DNA of 64,000 nt from Macrocystis pyrifera (GCA_031763025.1 JASSKH010000020.1:10476528-10540527); one strand, 5' to 3'. Shown: positions 41,377 to 55,897, numbered from the stretch's first letter. Notes: generated by a model from the letters alone, not told the origin. Numbers and translations are program-made.

Positions 41377-41384
41377 GTTCACAC
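41377..41384. repeat. 8-bp target-site duplication, left (GTTCACAC)
   Basis: Identical to 42,450-42,457 and immediately outside the terminal inverted repeats of the element between them. Confidence 0.9.
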
Positions 41385-42449
41385 TAGAGTTGCACCCCGG
41401 CCTCACAAATTGGAACCGGGTACCCGACCGGGTGGGAGGCGTTCCAGACGGAACCGGATCCGGGTACCCGGGGGTCCGGCGGACACGGGCACCCGGGTAC
41501 CCGGGTACCCGGGTACCCGGGTTACCAGACACTATTTTGCTCCCATTTTAGGTTTTGAGCGGGACACCGGTACTCGAGTACCCGGGTTACCATACACTAT
41601 TTACTCCCCCTTTATTAGCCTGTGAGCAGCAGCGTGGTAAAGCTGTGGGAGGGCAAGACTTCACTTCGTCTCTCTCTCAATGAATCATGCTGAAAAAATA
41701 TGGCAGAAGGCACGTGGGATATTCTTTGTGGGATCGAGTGGAGAGGTGGGGAGAGGGCAGCTGAAATATAAGCGATCAATCATCGGTGCCATTTTCCTTC
41801 CAACCTTATCATTATTTCGCTGGTCAAGTCATCGGGAAATCCTTCGAAAATATTCGCTTGCATCAATTAAACCATGTGACAACAACCCTCATTCAGAAAC
41901 AAAGGAAAATAATAAAGGAGCGTCGTTATTATTATTGACTGTTTTTTTTTTATGTTACTCGTTTCGCGGAAGGTTCACGCGAGCGCGCAAAAAATGCGGT
42001 GGGTCCTATATCGCCTGGTGTCATGTTTCACGAGGTTGCAACGTACGTCCATGTGATCGAATGGTCTAAACCAGCGGCGCGCGCGCCGGCAGTCGGCTTG
42101 ATCGTGCAGCTAGGGTTGCTCCGCTTCCTAGTGAGGCAAACGTATACCCCGCCGTACCTCGCGAGCGTAGCTAAAATCAACTTGGTTAACTACAGCAGAG
42201 CGACAAATCCCTCCGCGACAGACAGGGGCGAGAGACGAGAGTCTATAGGCACAGCAGTGTATATATAATCAACCCATACCCCAGTCTTGAGGGCTCCGTA
42301 TACCACAACTGACGGGTACCCGGGTACCCGTGTACCCGGGGTGCAAATACCCGCGGTTCCGTGAGTTGGACCGGGACGATTCCGGTTCCGACGGTTCCGG
42401 GTACCCGCCACCGGGTACCCGGTTCTCAGTGAGACGGGGTGCAACTCTA
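41385..42449. mobile_element. Non-autonomous hAT-type DNA transposon, 1,065 bp
   Basis: The termini are inverted: TAGAGTTGCACCCCG at the left, CGGGGTGCAACTCTA at the right. They begin TAGAG as hAT termini do (YAGNG). An exact 8-bp duplication GTTCACAC flanks both ends, the hAT hallmark. Subterminal zones of about 150 bp on each side are packed with GGTACCCGGGTACCC-type motifs in opposite orientation, as expected for transposase-binding repeats. The interior has no transposase; the longest frame (41,680-42,069) has no domain. Mobilisation would depend on a transposase elsewhere. Confidence 0.9.
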
Positions 42450-42457
42450 GTTCACAC
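42450..42457. repeat. 8-bp target-site duplication, right (GTTCACAC)
   Basis: Perfect copy of the left duplication at 41,377-41,384. Confidence 0.9.
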
Positions 42458-42544
42458 CTCAACATTTCACAGCTACTCCCAATAGTTGGGAGTAAAGCAA
42501 AGTATGTTCGAGAAAATACTGCTATTATTTTTATCGTAGGTACT

Positions 42545-43270
42545 TCGTACACTCGCAGTATTTCGGGTTTTTTGTACTCGAGATACTGCGAGTACTCGCA
42601 GTATTTTGTGCTTCTGTCGATACTACTTTGTATACTTTCGGGCTCGCACTAATGCGGGGTTTGCTACTGCTGCTGGCGTGGATACCCCCTGTTGTTGGGC
42701 TTCAAGTATCGCGGGGGTTTTGTACCGCGGGTACTACAAGTATTCTAGTCTAGCAGTATTTCGTCCGTTGGTAGTGTTCGTACTGCTGCTTCTTCTGCGA
42801 GACTCAGTACTCGCAGTAATGACATACTCTCAATATGCCCAGTATACTTCGAGTATGGTGTATACTTCAACCGTCCGTGCACCGCGTCGACAATTCTCAG
42901 GCCCAGCGTTCGGCACCAAACACACCCAGATAGTCCCACACGAGTGGGAGTTGGAGCAAAATACTTTCGCTGGAGACAACTTGAGTATTTGAAGCAGTCT
43001 GTCTGGCAGTATTTCGAGATACGCATTTGCGAGGAATATATATGCATGTACTGCGAAAACTCTCAGTATCTCGAGGTTCTGTACTGCGCATATTGCCTTT
43101 ACTACAAGTATTTCGTGTTTCGATACTACTGCGGGTACATACTTTCCTGTATTCTCGGGGTGCGATACTACTACTCACACTCTCAATATTCTCAGTATTT
43201 GGGCCTTCTCAGTGCTGGGAATATTCTTGCCGCCAGTACTCCAATACTCTCTCAGTGCTCGTGCTACGAT
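42545..43270. repeat. Degenerate minisatellite rich in TACTCGCAGTATTTCG
   Basis: Variants of ACTCGCAGTATTTCG, CGAGTACT and CAGTATTTCGTG recur about every 15-40 bases across the segment in both orientations. The sequence is composed of AGTAT/GTACT words. No gene is supported. Confidence 0.6.
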
Positions 43271-43519
43271 TTGTTCTCGAGCATTTATCTGTGAAACCTT
43301 GATGTTACCCTGAGCACCAAGAAACATTCATTTTGGGGGAACATATAGAACTACTTACTTAGATCTCGATCTCTGAGCGTTCTCGGTTGGTACATCCCTG
43401 GACTCTCAGAGCTCCCACTTGGAAATCGCCTCCTTTTATCACTTGCCGGGGACCTTTCCAGCGGGTCTTTGTTTTCTCCATTTCTCGTCGTACTTTCAGT
43501 CCTTCTTTCCTTTTTTGTC

Positions 43520-44078
43520 CTTTCGCTTCGTGTGCGTGCGTGTACTCCGAACACGGTTGCGCGGCGAACCCGGCACCGTCGAAGGTGTCAGCGGATGCTG
43601 GCGGGTAGAGGGGGAGTTGCAAGGAGTGCGGTCGGCGCTTTCTTCGTACCTGGGCGTCGCGTGTGCCTCGAGACACGAGGGATGCATCAATAGGCTCTGT
43701 CTGGCCTCCATTTGTGATATTTTTATAGAGTACGTACGAGTTTTTCAGGGTCATTCGAGATTGTACGATAATATTCACGCGGTGCTTATTTTTGCGACCG
43801 GGCTGAAAGTCACAAGAGGGGGGTACCCCGAATGAGCACCAACATTTGTCGAGCTTGCGTCGAGGTCCACGGTGAGCACCGGGCTTCACGCGAGGCGGGC
43901 GGCGGGGCTCTCTGTGGAAGAGAGGGAGGAAAGCTTTACCCCGGACTGAATCGATGGCGAGATATAAGCGAGAGGGGCGGGCTGCGTACGAGGCTGAGAG
44001 AGAAGCTCTGTGTGTTTTTTTTGTTTTTTTTTTGTTTTTGGCTAGTGTAAGGTGTTCCAATCAGGTAGTAAATTATTA
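43520..44078. repeat. LTR-like dispersed repeat, copy 2
   Basis: Same-orientation relative of 10,718-11,262, with the landmarks listed there. Just left of it, around 43,380-43,515, the minus strand encodes RREMEKTKTRWKGPRQVIKG, which recalls the end of a retroelement integrase but is too short to assign. The copy may be a solo LTR. Confidence 0.6.
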
Positions 44079-44079
44079 T

Positions 44080-44875
44080 ACGAAAGGCGGCGGGGAGTTT
44101 TTTTTCTTTCAGATTTTTCGGTGACATTTTCATTGTTTTTGCTATGTTTGCTGCGCAGTGCTGTGCTTCATCTTTCATACATACGAGTATACAGACACAG
44201 AATATCGAAAGAAGAAAATAAGTACCCTACCTGGGGTATGTACGTATGTACGACATGTGAGCGAGCGTAGAGGAAAACAGCCCGCGCGGCGTGAAGCATA
44301 TGCGGCGTCGGGCTGTTTTCTCCTAAAGCATATAATGGCGGCGGGACTCTTGGCATTTTCAGGTCGCCAGTTTGCAACTACAGGGGTCATGAAAAAACAA
44401 TATTATATCATGGACCTCTGTTCGCTTCGCAAAATTTGATGTGCTTTTCCTTCCTGAGCGAGTGTAGCGGGCGACGTAGGCCACCCGCGGAGCGAAGCGC
44501 CTTGTATATTGTACCAGTATGTATGCGCTGTACATTACTCAACCGGTCACAAAGTACTATGGCGCAACCTCGACCTCGCGCAACTTTTTTTACTTCTTAC
44601 GAATTAATCGCCGTGAGTCAGCTGGATCAATATATCCACTTTTACCGCTTACCCTATTTTACATTATTGTAGTAATGATGCCACACTAAGGGTCGTTCTA
44701 ATCGAAGCGTCAAAATTTCCAAATTTTCCAAATTCTTGATCTGGATTTCCATAAAAATGAGATGGGCAATCTTATCGGGGGCGGAGTTGTTTTGTCGTGA
44801 TTTTCCATATTTTTTTGTAAACGACCCCCACCACCACACAACACCAGCCGGCACTCTCGTCGTCACAGAGCAAGC
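44080..44875. other. No supported gene; one strong hairpin
   Basis: GAAAACAGCCCG at about 44,271-44,282 pairs exactly with CGGGCTGTTTTC at about 44,307-44,318 (12-bp stem). Otherwise AT-rich sequence without coding signal. The last ~100 bases may be the upstream region of the gene that follows. Confidence 0.5.
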
Positions 44876-47800
44876 ATGAGCCAATCAACCCCAAGGCCGC
44901 AGAAGAAAGCACCTAGGCCGAGTAGGTTTATGCAACCTAGCGATAACAGCGATGGCAGGGCCACCGCGGGCCCAAGCCGGGCGGTGATGCCTGATTTTTC
45001 AGGTGGAACCAGCGGGGCGAGTTTGGCGCCAAGCAGTAGAAGTGAACTCGACAGCAGAAACAACAGCTACGCAAGAACGAGCAACTCGGTAGCATGCCCA
45101 CCTCTGGGGAAGGGGGAGGAAAAAGTGGGCCAGGATATGCTGTCGGGCGGCGGTGTTGGGGGCGCGAGGAGCTTGGCCAACAGCAGCAGCGGCAGCAGCA
45201 GCAGCAGCAGCAGCAACAGCAACATCAGCAGTAGCGGCGAAGTTCAAAGGAAGTCGTATGATGCAGGAGTCGAGTCTTCGGACGACGACTCGGACTTGGA
45301 TCCATGTGCTGATCGGAGTGCTGATGGCAAGTGTCGGCCGGCAGCACCGGAGGACACCTCGTTCCTGGACGAGTACGACAAGATAATACCACCCGACCCG
45401 AAGTCTTCCGGTCGCGGCACCCCACCGTCCGGCGCAGGTAGGACGGCTGTGACGCAACCTGCGGCGTCTAACCCCTCTCCGCACGAGTCCTCGCCTCGCG
45501 AGAAATCCCTCCATCGCGCGAAGAACAAGCCATACGCCCGGTGGCCGGCCGGCCTCTTGCGATTCGCGTGCGGTAGGCGGGGCATCGCACGCATGACGAG
45601 GGAGAACAATACGGAAAGCTGGCGGGCTTGCTCAACGCCCTAGACGAGAAGAATGAGAGGAGGAGTCCTTACCTGGATGATCTCTGGGGTGATGATGAAT
45701 GTGAGATTCAGTGGGAAAACAGGGGCAATTCAAATATGTTTGTCAGTCAATCGTGTACGTAAAAAAAAGGCAACATTTTGTACGCATGTTGATACCACTA
45801 ATGTTTTAAATTTCCGTCCAGTGTGGTAAACATGGCACCTTTCGAGTTGTTTGGGCATACTTCGCGTGGTATGATATTTTAATCCCGAGTACGGCATTGC
45901 TGCTGTACCTTTATACCAGGTACAAAGCAGTGCTGCTGTACCTTTACACAAAACAGCAGCGCTATACTGCTGTTCATGATTAGGTTAGCTTGTCAATGCG
46001 AGAAGCTTTTTTGAGTATAGCACGTACAGCAAGCCTTGACGCAGGGTACACGATCAAAACAAAGTACTCGTACAGCTGTACATGAAACTTATTGCTGCCA
46101 TTAGGAACCCTTTCGCGCGCGCTCTTTCCCTCTATGTTCCTCGTATCCATACGAAAATATGTGCACTGGCACTGCCGTTAACACTGGCAGTAGATTTATA
46201 CTGTCAGTAGTTTTCACCCATGATGGAGCCTGCCAGTCCACGCATCCATTAGTTTTTTGACCCTAGCCAGTACTTCAACCCGTGGCATCGAGTTCCGGCG
46301 GGAGGGGAGAGACCAGACAATACCCAAAACTTGTTGTCGCCACACGTTCCCGTGCATTGTGTTCTTGAAATTGTCTTTTCACAGCAGTATATTTATCTGT
46401 CAAGTGCATGTAACCGCCCGGGGCTCAACGCAGTATTGAGCTTCGGTTGTGCTTGGAAACGCAAACACGTTGAGGTATTTCATCACAACCCTTTCGAGGG
46501 CGGGCAGGCGCGGTAGGGTCTATTGGCTACGGCGTGTCGGTGGGCTCATGCAATCCAGCATGCTGTTGTATGGCCCGGTCAGTCTAGGTTGTATAGCTTG
46601 AGGCCACGAGTGCGCAGCCATTTTATCTGTGACAAGTCTGCTATCTGCAATTTTTGACATGAAGTGTTTCCCCCTTACCGGTGCTTACCTGTTTTTGAAC
46701 TCAGGCGGCGACAACGTCGAAGGGTGCGTACCTATGGCTTCAGGACCTGTCCCGGCTGGGGTCGTTATCATGCTTCGCAGTGCTTTGCAGCAGCCGTCAT
46801 TCTCTCTCGACTCGCACTCTACGTTGTCGTACCTCGGAAAATTGTATAAGGGGTCGGATGTGCTTGCCGCCATGAAGAAGGAAGACGCGGATGAGGGTAC
46901 GGCCGTGGACGCGGATAAGACATCCGTCAACACCCGGAAGACGAAGCACTGTTTTATGCGGCTACTGGGATAGATTGTTTCAGACAAGCACCGGCCGGCA
47001 TTCTTGCACGCCCGGTTGCAGTGCAACAGGCAAGAATTAGACAGGAAGGAGACGGGGAAGAACCGTGGGGTGGGGACCCGTATTGCGGAAGATTTCCGCG
47101 ACCCTGAATGCAAGGTAGGCGCTAGCAGTCGAGGTAGTATGTCGAGCCTAAAAATCACTCAGCATAGTTCAACAAAGTACTGATTAGCAGATGATAATAT
47201 TGTGGCAAGCGTATCGAGATCGATACTGGATGTGTGCTATAATACACCTTGCGCAACATTTGGTCTTTTTCGGAGAACTGTTTGTAAAACGCACCTGATT
47301 ACGCTAACCATGCACGGGCATCGCTCACACCACAAGCCATTATGTCAAACGCAGGTCCCGAGGATCTCGAACGATGCCTACGTCAGCGACTTACAACCAG
47401 ACTATGTCAGACAACCCCAGGCCACCACCAAGAAGCTGGTTGACATGTACAACGAGGTGAAAGCGGCGTGGAACCCCTTGCACGCAAACTTCAAAAAGTC
47501 CGGAAGCCACCAACCCTGGAGGAGTTTTTAGTGGTGGTGAGCCATGCGAAGCGGTACCCGAGAAAAGTTTTTATTGATTGATAATGATAGACAGTGTAAA
47601 GACGGAGCTTCAGAAAAGGTAGCCACACCGGTCATATTCTGGTTTCCGTTGTTGTGGATTACTCGAGTAAAGTAAAAAAACACGCCGTTCTGCATTTGAA
47701 CCTGCGTAGTTTTTAGCGTATATATGAATGCATTATGGCGCCAGGTAACATCTATAACGGAAACCGGTAGACCTACCAAACGGACATTAGCGTCAGCAGT

Positions 47801-48589
47801 ATTTCTCAAAAGAAAGCTTACATCCACGGCAACAGTTTAGGTGCCATGGCTTGATCACTTTGTCGTATTCGACTCAGGAAATAGAGACTGTGGAGATAAT
47901 TCCGCCATCCAAAGTTCAACCTGAAAAACGTACAAGTTCCCGCGGCATCGATGTTTGATGACTTAATGATCTCTGCTGCTCCCGCTCGGCCACACTTCCC
48001 CCCTCGACTCTTATCGCGTTGTGTCCCGCCCCAGCGGACCGCAACGTCTGGCTCTTCGGCGAAGCTGTTGAGCAGTACCCCAGCCCCCAGCCTCATCGAA
48101 GTGTGCAACAACCTCTTGCCCGACACTGTCGCGCGGGAATACTCGGGTACCGGGTGCGGCAACAAGGTGGCAGGGTCAACTGGAACGGCGGACGGCGATC
48201 GGAAGCGTAGGACCGACACGAAGAGAAAGGCCGCGGAAACTAGCATTAAAGTGGGAACCAGCAGGAAGAAGGTGAAGCCTGAAGCGTCTGCGAATGGTAT
48301 GACCGACCACTTTAAAGACGTCATGGCAACTGTAGTTGAAGCCTTTAAACCGGAACACATGGGTGTCGAGTCTGCCGGGCGTAGTAGCGACTCGATAACT
48401 GTTGACAGTGCCTGTGTCAACGTGCAAGTGTTGGACGCACACATGGAATCGCACGGTAGATGCATAGAGAGCCTTGAGAAGGAGGAAGCAAAGGGGAGCA
48501 AAGCGAACCCAATGCGCTTGGTGCTGTTGGCGAAACAAGCCGCCAGGCTAGAAAAGAAAATTAACGAGCTAATGACAAACGACCTCTAA
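44876..48589 (+). pseudogene. Broken multi-exon gene of unknown function
   Basis: Exon 1 starts with MSQSTPRPQKKAPRPSRFM. It is Ser/Pro-rich with a polyserine (AGC)n run and an acidic patch (ESSDDDSDLDPCADRSADG), and after a frame change reads KLAGLLNALDEKNERRSPYL to a GTACGT donor near 45,757. Exon 2 (46,705-47,114) has an in-frame TAG at 46,971, then VSDKHRPAFLHARLQCNRQE and ends DPECK|GTAGGC. Phase-0 exon 3 (from 47,355) reads VPRISNDAYVSDLQPDYVRQ and TKKLVDMYNEVKAAWNPLHA. Its last part PTLEEFLVV|GTGAGC needs a frame change at an A5 run. The last exon (to 48,589) has a basic stretch (KRRTDTKRKAA) and a coiled-coil-like end (LAKQAARLEKKINELM). Possibly a transposon-associated DNA-binding protein; not recognised. 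Confidence 0.45.
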
Positions 48590-48599
48590 CGGCCAATTG

Positions 48600-48980
48600 A
48601 GAGCAAGATAAATCAGTCATGAAACCAATCGGCATTCGTTCTTTCTTTACGTTGGTCGCACCCCCGCCCCTGCTACCCCTCTGCTCCCTCTCCCCCCGCC
48701 CCCAAAACAATCTGGAATTCATTGGATAGGTGTAACATAACAGATCTTGTATCGGGTGTGATACAGCAGCGGAGGGCATGTCAGTTCCTGGTCGTTAGGA
48801 GAGAACGCCGTTGCTTATTCCCCCCCCACCCACCGCGGGTAGCGGCAGCGTTTTGGTCTGTAGATATCAGGGGTTCATGGAGCGTTCAAACCGGAACCGT
48901 TCCTCCCCCCTTCCCTCCTGCTGCCTGAGACTTATTCCATATTTTGTTCCCTCAAATTTTGGTGGAGTGCGCAATCATAA
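48600..48980. other. Spacer before the satellite, no gene
   Basis: Pyrimidine-rich sequence with CCCCTCT and CCCCCCCACCCACC runs. Nothing else is supported. Confidence 0.5.
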
Positions 48981-48984
48981 CGTT

Positions 48985-50799
<1,815 letters not shown>

Positions 50800-50800
<1 letters not shown>

Positions 50801-51860
50801 TGTGTGGTCAATGGTCAAGTGAGTACCGCCCCCGCCCCCCTCCCCTTTTGTTTGGGCACTCTTTAAGATAGAGTTCCTTTTAAATTTTTCGTTTCTTCAA
50901 AGCTGGGTAAAGAAATGGACGGGTGTAATGTTATTTATTTCGCGAAAGATGTTGCCCCCACCCCCTTCCCCTTAAGTATCGTATTCTTTGTAGGGTGCAG
51001 GGTGTTGTCAAGAGCCGCAACTGAAAGTGTTCCTCCACCCAAAGCTTGCTGGTGTGCAGGAAGCTTTTGACACGATGGATGATTCGTGACGGTTTGTGAA
51101 GCACGTCAGACTACCTAACTCTGTTTGATTCGGATCTAGTTTATATCAGAGCAGGAGAGTTGCCCGGGAGTGCTTGGGCGCTGTATATTACTTTACTTTA
51201 ATACAGCACAGGGAATAGTTTTGTTTCAAAGAAGAAAGTGGCTGGAAGTACTAGACTAAAACATTGCCCATCGCATGTTTTGGGTTTCCATCATGTGCTC
51301 TTCACAGGATAGGTTCCTCTTACCCTTACCCAGTGGCGGCAAGCAACGAAATCACAAAATAATAAGGTATACTGATAAATAAATACCTTTCGAGTCTTCA
51401 TTCGTCTCATGCATCGCGCTTGGTTCATGCATAGCTTCCACAATTAACACGTTGTATGTCCCCACAACGACTTAAAAACCTTCCGCTTGTCAATATCGCA
51501 TACCCTTGGCGCTCTATGAAACCGCAACACAAAAAAAAAATACGATAGGGGGGGCGTGGGGTGGATGAGTTACACCGGGGCTTCTTCGTGATCAAAAGAG
51601 CAATTCCGGGTACAGGGCGTTTGACACACTTCACTGCCGTACCAGACTGGGCGGCAAAGCACGTTTGGTCCTGATGCTAGACAACCTCCTGCGCTCGTAT
51701 TAAACAAGTGAAAAGGGGGAGGTGTGATGCTAGATAAGCTCTTACACTCTTATCAAACAGCAAGCGAAAAAAGGGGTAATGGTCAACACATCTCGGAACA
51801 AAACTAAATTCTATTCTCCACTCCTGTAATAGCCTTCTTCACTTAAAAAGGGGGCCGGGA
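50800..51860. other. Spacer between the two satellite arrays
   Basis: The first 250 bases still contain faint relatives of the array (TTTCGCGAAAGATGTTGCCCC near 50,938). The rest has no repeat or gene. A 69-codon minus frame at 51,425-51,634 has no domain. Confidence 0.5.
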
Positions 51861-54040
51861 ACGGGGTCAACACCTCTCGCGCATAAAAAACAAGTTACAC
51901 ACTTCAGCCTCTGACGAAACCTTGAGGGGGGAAGGGAGCACTTTAGTCTGATGCTCCACAATCCCCTTAACTCCTATCAAAAAGATAGAAAAACAAGCGA
52001 GAGGAGGGAGGGGGATAGTCACCTCTCGCGACAAAAACAAAATGCGCACTGTCTGTGACGAATAAGGAGGGAGGGGGTAATCAACACTGCTTGCGACGAA
52101 AACAAAATAAAATTATCACGACAAAAAAACGTTACACACAGACAAAGAAAACGTTACACACAGTCTGAGATGAAAACATGATGGGCAAAGGGAGGGTTTT
52201 TGCTTCTGATATTCCACAACCCCCTCAGTTCCCTATTAAAAGCAACCGTATAAAAAACGTGGAAGGTAAGAAAGGCTCACGCAACGGTAACAAAATTGCA
52301 CCCGCCACTCCTGTATCAGCCTCCTTTACTTGAAAATGGGGGTCAACACTTCTCGCGCATTAAAAACAAGTTACACACTCTAGGCTATGACGAAAACGTG
52401 GGGGCGAAGGGAGCGCTTTCGTCTCCGAAGGTACACAACCAACTCAACTCCTGTCAAAAAGCAAGCGAACCAAAACAGGAAGGGGGAGGGAGGTGAACAC
52501 ATCTCGCGACAAATTAAACGCGCCTTGCACATCCTCATCGGTCTGCGACGAAAACAGGAGTGGGCGGGATAGTCAACACCTCTCGCGACGGAAAAACAAA
52601 AATCACTTCTGTATCAGGCAGAGAAAAAAACCTAAAAGGGGGAGTGGGGTCAACAACTCTCGAGACAAAAACAAATTACACCACAGTCTAAAACACAAAT
52701 GTGGTGGGCAAAGGGAAGACTTTAGTTTGTGATGCTCCACAAGCCCCCCCCCCAACTTGTAAAAAGGAAACGGAAAAAAAGGGGAAGGGGGGGGGGGGGG
52801 ATCAGCACCTGTCGCGACAAACTAAACGCGCCTTGCACAACCTCATGTCTGTGACGAAAACAGGAGTGGGCGAGATAGTCAACACCTCTCGCGACGGAAA
52901 AACAAAAATCACTTCTGTATCAGGCAGAGAAAAAAACCTAAAAGGGGGAGTGGGGTCAACAACTCTCGAGACAAAACAAAATTACACCACAGTCTAAAGC
53001 ACAAATGTGGTGGGCAAAGGGAAGACTTTAGTTTGTGATGCTCCACAAGCCCCCCCCCCAACTTGTAAAAAGCAGACGGGAAAAAAGCGGGAAGGGGGAG
53101 GGGGATGAGCACCTGTCGCGGCAAACTAAACGCGCCTTGCACAACCTCATCGGTCTGTGACGAAAACAGGAGTGGGCGGGATAGTCAACACCTCTCGCGA
53201 CGGAAAAACAAATCACTTCTGTATCAGGCTGAGAAAAAAAAACTAAAAGGGGGAGTGGGGTCAACAACTCTCTAGACAAAAACAAATTACACCACAGTCT
53301 AAAACACAAATGTTGTGGGCAAAGGGAAGACTTTAGTTTGTGATGCTCCACAAGCCCCCCCCCCAACTTGTAAAAAGCAGACGGGAAAAAAGCGGGAAGG
53401 GGGAGGGGGATGAGCACCTGTCGAGACAAACTAAACGCGCCGTGCACAACCTCATCGGTCTGTGACGAAAACAGGAGTGGGCGGGATAGTCAACACCTCT
53501 CGCGACGGAAAAAAAAAAAAAAAAAAAAAACTTCTGTATCAGGCTGAGAAAAAGAACCTAAAAGGGGGAGTGGGGTCAACAACTCTCGAGACAAAAACAA
53601 ATTACACCACAGTCTAAAGCACAAATGTGGTGGGCAAAGGGAAGACTTTAGTTTGTGATGCTCCACAAGCCCCCCGCCCAACTTGTAAAAAGCAGACGGG
53701 AAAAAAGCGGGAAGGGGGAGGGGGATGAAAACTAAACGCGCCTTGCACAACCTCACCGGTCTGCGACGAAAACAGGAGTGGGCGGGATAGTCAACACCTC
53801 TCGCGACGGAAAAAACAAATCACTTCTGTATCAGGCTGAGAAAAAAACTAAAAGGGGGAGTGGGGTCAACACCTCTCGAGACAAAAACAAATTACGCCAT
53901 ACAATCTAAAACACAAATGTGGTGGGCAAAGGGAAGACTTTTGTTTGTGATGCTCCACAAGTCCCCCCCCAACTTGTAAAAAGTAAGCGGGAATAAAGCG
54001 GGAAGGGGGAGGGGCATCAGCACCTCTTGCGACAAAAAAA
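51860..54040 (-). repeat. Satellite array B, inverted, 301-306 bp higher-order units
   Basis: The reverse complement of the array A core (GTCAACACCTCTCGCGAC) recurs throughout. From about 52,490 it is organised in five nearly identical units of about 305 bp (AACAGGAGTGGGCG at 52,553, 52,859, 53,165, 53,470, 53,771). Each has three cores: GTCAACACCTCTCGCGAC, GTCAACAACTCTCGAGAC and AT.AGCACCTGTCGCG.C, spaced about 78, 150 and 78 bases. The left part (51,860-52,490) is more diverged. A C/G-rich tract adjoins most cores on the same side as in array A. Confidence 0.95.
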
Positions 54041-54044
54041 CATT

Positions 54045-54523
54045 ACACACTCAACTTTTGTATCTGGCTGCGAAAAGACAAAGTGAGGGTGCTTCTACCA
54101 CGTTTGTTGCTGACGCTCAAAACAGTGAACAAATGCGTGCGCACGGCCCCGTCTTCTAATTCTCTGCCTCGATTTGCCCATCTATCTTCACTATATTGAG
54201 ATTCGAGTACACGACAAAAGTCAAGTACTTTCTGCAATCAGCATGGGAACATTTGCCGGCGATTTGCACAGCGCAACCTGTGCAGCCCCCGGCCCCCACG
54301 TGTACCACGAATTAAAACAGACGTTCATCGCTACACTTGGAACCCCTTCGTTCCCTTCCCGAAGCTCACCCGTTCACGTCCACCTCATCCAAAAATATAT
54401 TATCCAGCACCCTCCCCATCCTCATTACGCCGTTCCCGCCCTTGCGCCCGAATTTCGCCTCGGCCTTCAAACGCTCAGAGAACGACAAACTCACTGGCTA
54501 CATCATATGCAATGCGTCGAAGT
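54045..54523. other. Downstream flank of the Harbinger gene
   Basis: No coding signal is supported; a plus-strand 117-codon frame at 54,174-54,527 has no domain. The element's terminal repeat was not identified here. Confidence 0.4.
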
Positions 54524-55766
54524 CTAGGCGTTCCTGACAATGTTCTCCATCGGGCGAAACTGTCTGTTGTAGAGCAAAACCACCGCCAAGGCCGCTCGCG
54601 TCGGGGTTTCACCGCTTCGCGTCGGTTTGGCGGTCCCAGATTTACTCGGCTGAATCTCACTCTGGAAGCCGGGCGGTAGAATCCCACCCTTCCCCAGCAG
54701 GACTCGCCCGTTTCCTGTCTCGGCGTCTTCTTCTTCCACCTCGACCATGCTTGCGTTTTCATCTCGGCAGAAGTTGTGCAGGCGAAAGATCGCCGTGATC
54801 AGGTCAGTCCGGCCTTCATACTTCACACCAAGGGGCTTCCACAGAATGCCCCACGTCGAAACGAGAATACCGAATGACTGCTCGATCTTCACCCTTAATT
54901 GGCTGAGGTGGAAATTGAAGGAGTCCTTATCCGGAGGTAGGCATTTCCCTGGGTACGGCGTGAGCAGGTGCTCGCTGATTGGGTACGCCGCATCCCCAAT
55001 AATGAAGTATCCGGGTGGAAGGCTGTTAGTTGCCTGTGCTAAGGATTGGGTCCACGCCCACCAATCATTCGCAGCCCCCGGGGCGATGACAGAGATGCTG
55101 CAAAAGCGATAGTCGGCGTTGCACGTCGCCTGTACGTTGAAGCCGTAATGCGTCTTGCTGTCTGAGTAGAAGGATCGTGTGTTGGAGGTGCTCTTTGCAG
55201 GCGGCGCTTTCATGTCGATGAACAGACCATCGGCAGCGGCCACAACTCCGTCGAAAATGCCGTTTGTGCTCTTGGCCTGACGTCGGGACGAACAAAAACA
55301 ATACCGTAGAGGCGAACTTCATGAGTGTTACTATAATGCACTAAATTTAATAACGCCGCAGAAGTTATACTGGTCACGAAGAGATAAGTAGGCCTGGCAT
55401 TTCCTTCGGGAAAACTCTATTGCACGTACTCTCATACGACTGTTTATAGCATCTATACACACTGCGATGGTACTGCTGCTGGTCATATTGCTGTTGTCGT
55501 CCACCGAACGTAACCTCACCTTGAATTTCGCGGCAAACTTTCGACACTGTTCGACTGTCTGCGGAAGAAGAACGGACCGACTTCAGGGGTAGTGTTGACG
55601 GCGTCGACGACCTCCCACAGTATGTTGTAGACCGAGGAGCGTGAAACGCCAAACCTCGATCCGACATCCAGATAGGAACCACCGGCGAGCATTCGCAGGC
55701 CTATCGCCAGGCGGATTTCAACCTCGATAACTCCGTTTCTCGGGGAACGCAGTTCTGCGCGAGAGA

Positions 55767-55897
55767 AAAAGCAACAGCAACAGAAAGGATATTGGTGCAC
55801 ACCTTTAACAGCTTCAAATCGTTCACTGCAACGTAGAAGAATGTCCGAACAGTCTGGGGTTTGGCGAATCGGAGAGAAAAAAAAAAAAAATCGGGGT

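Noticed and set aside
44271-44318. Rho-independent terminator at the 12-bp hairpin
   Set aside because: Eukaryotic context; hairpin without a following gene end, more likely a foldback relic.
52909-53756. Repeated minus-strand frames with phrases like PLPLPAFFPSAFYKLGGGLVEHH
   Set aside because: They repeat exactly with the 305-bp satellite period and have no independent coding signal.
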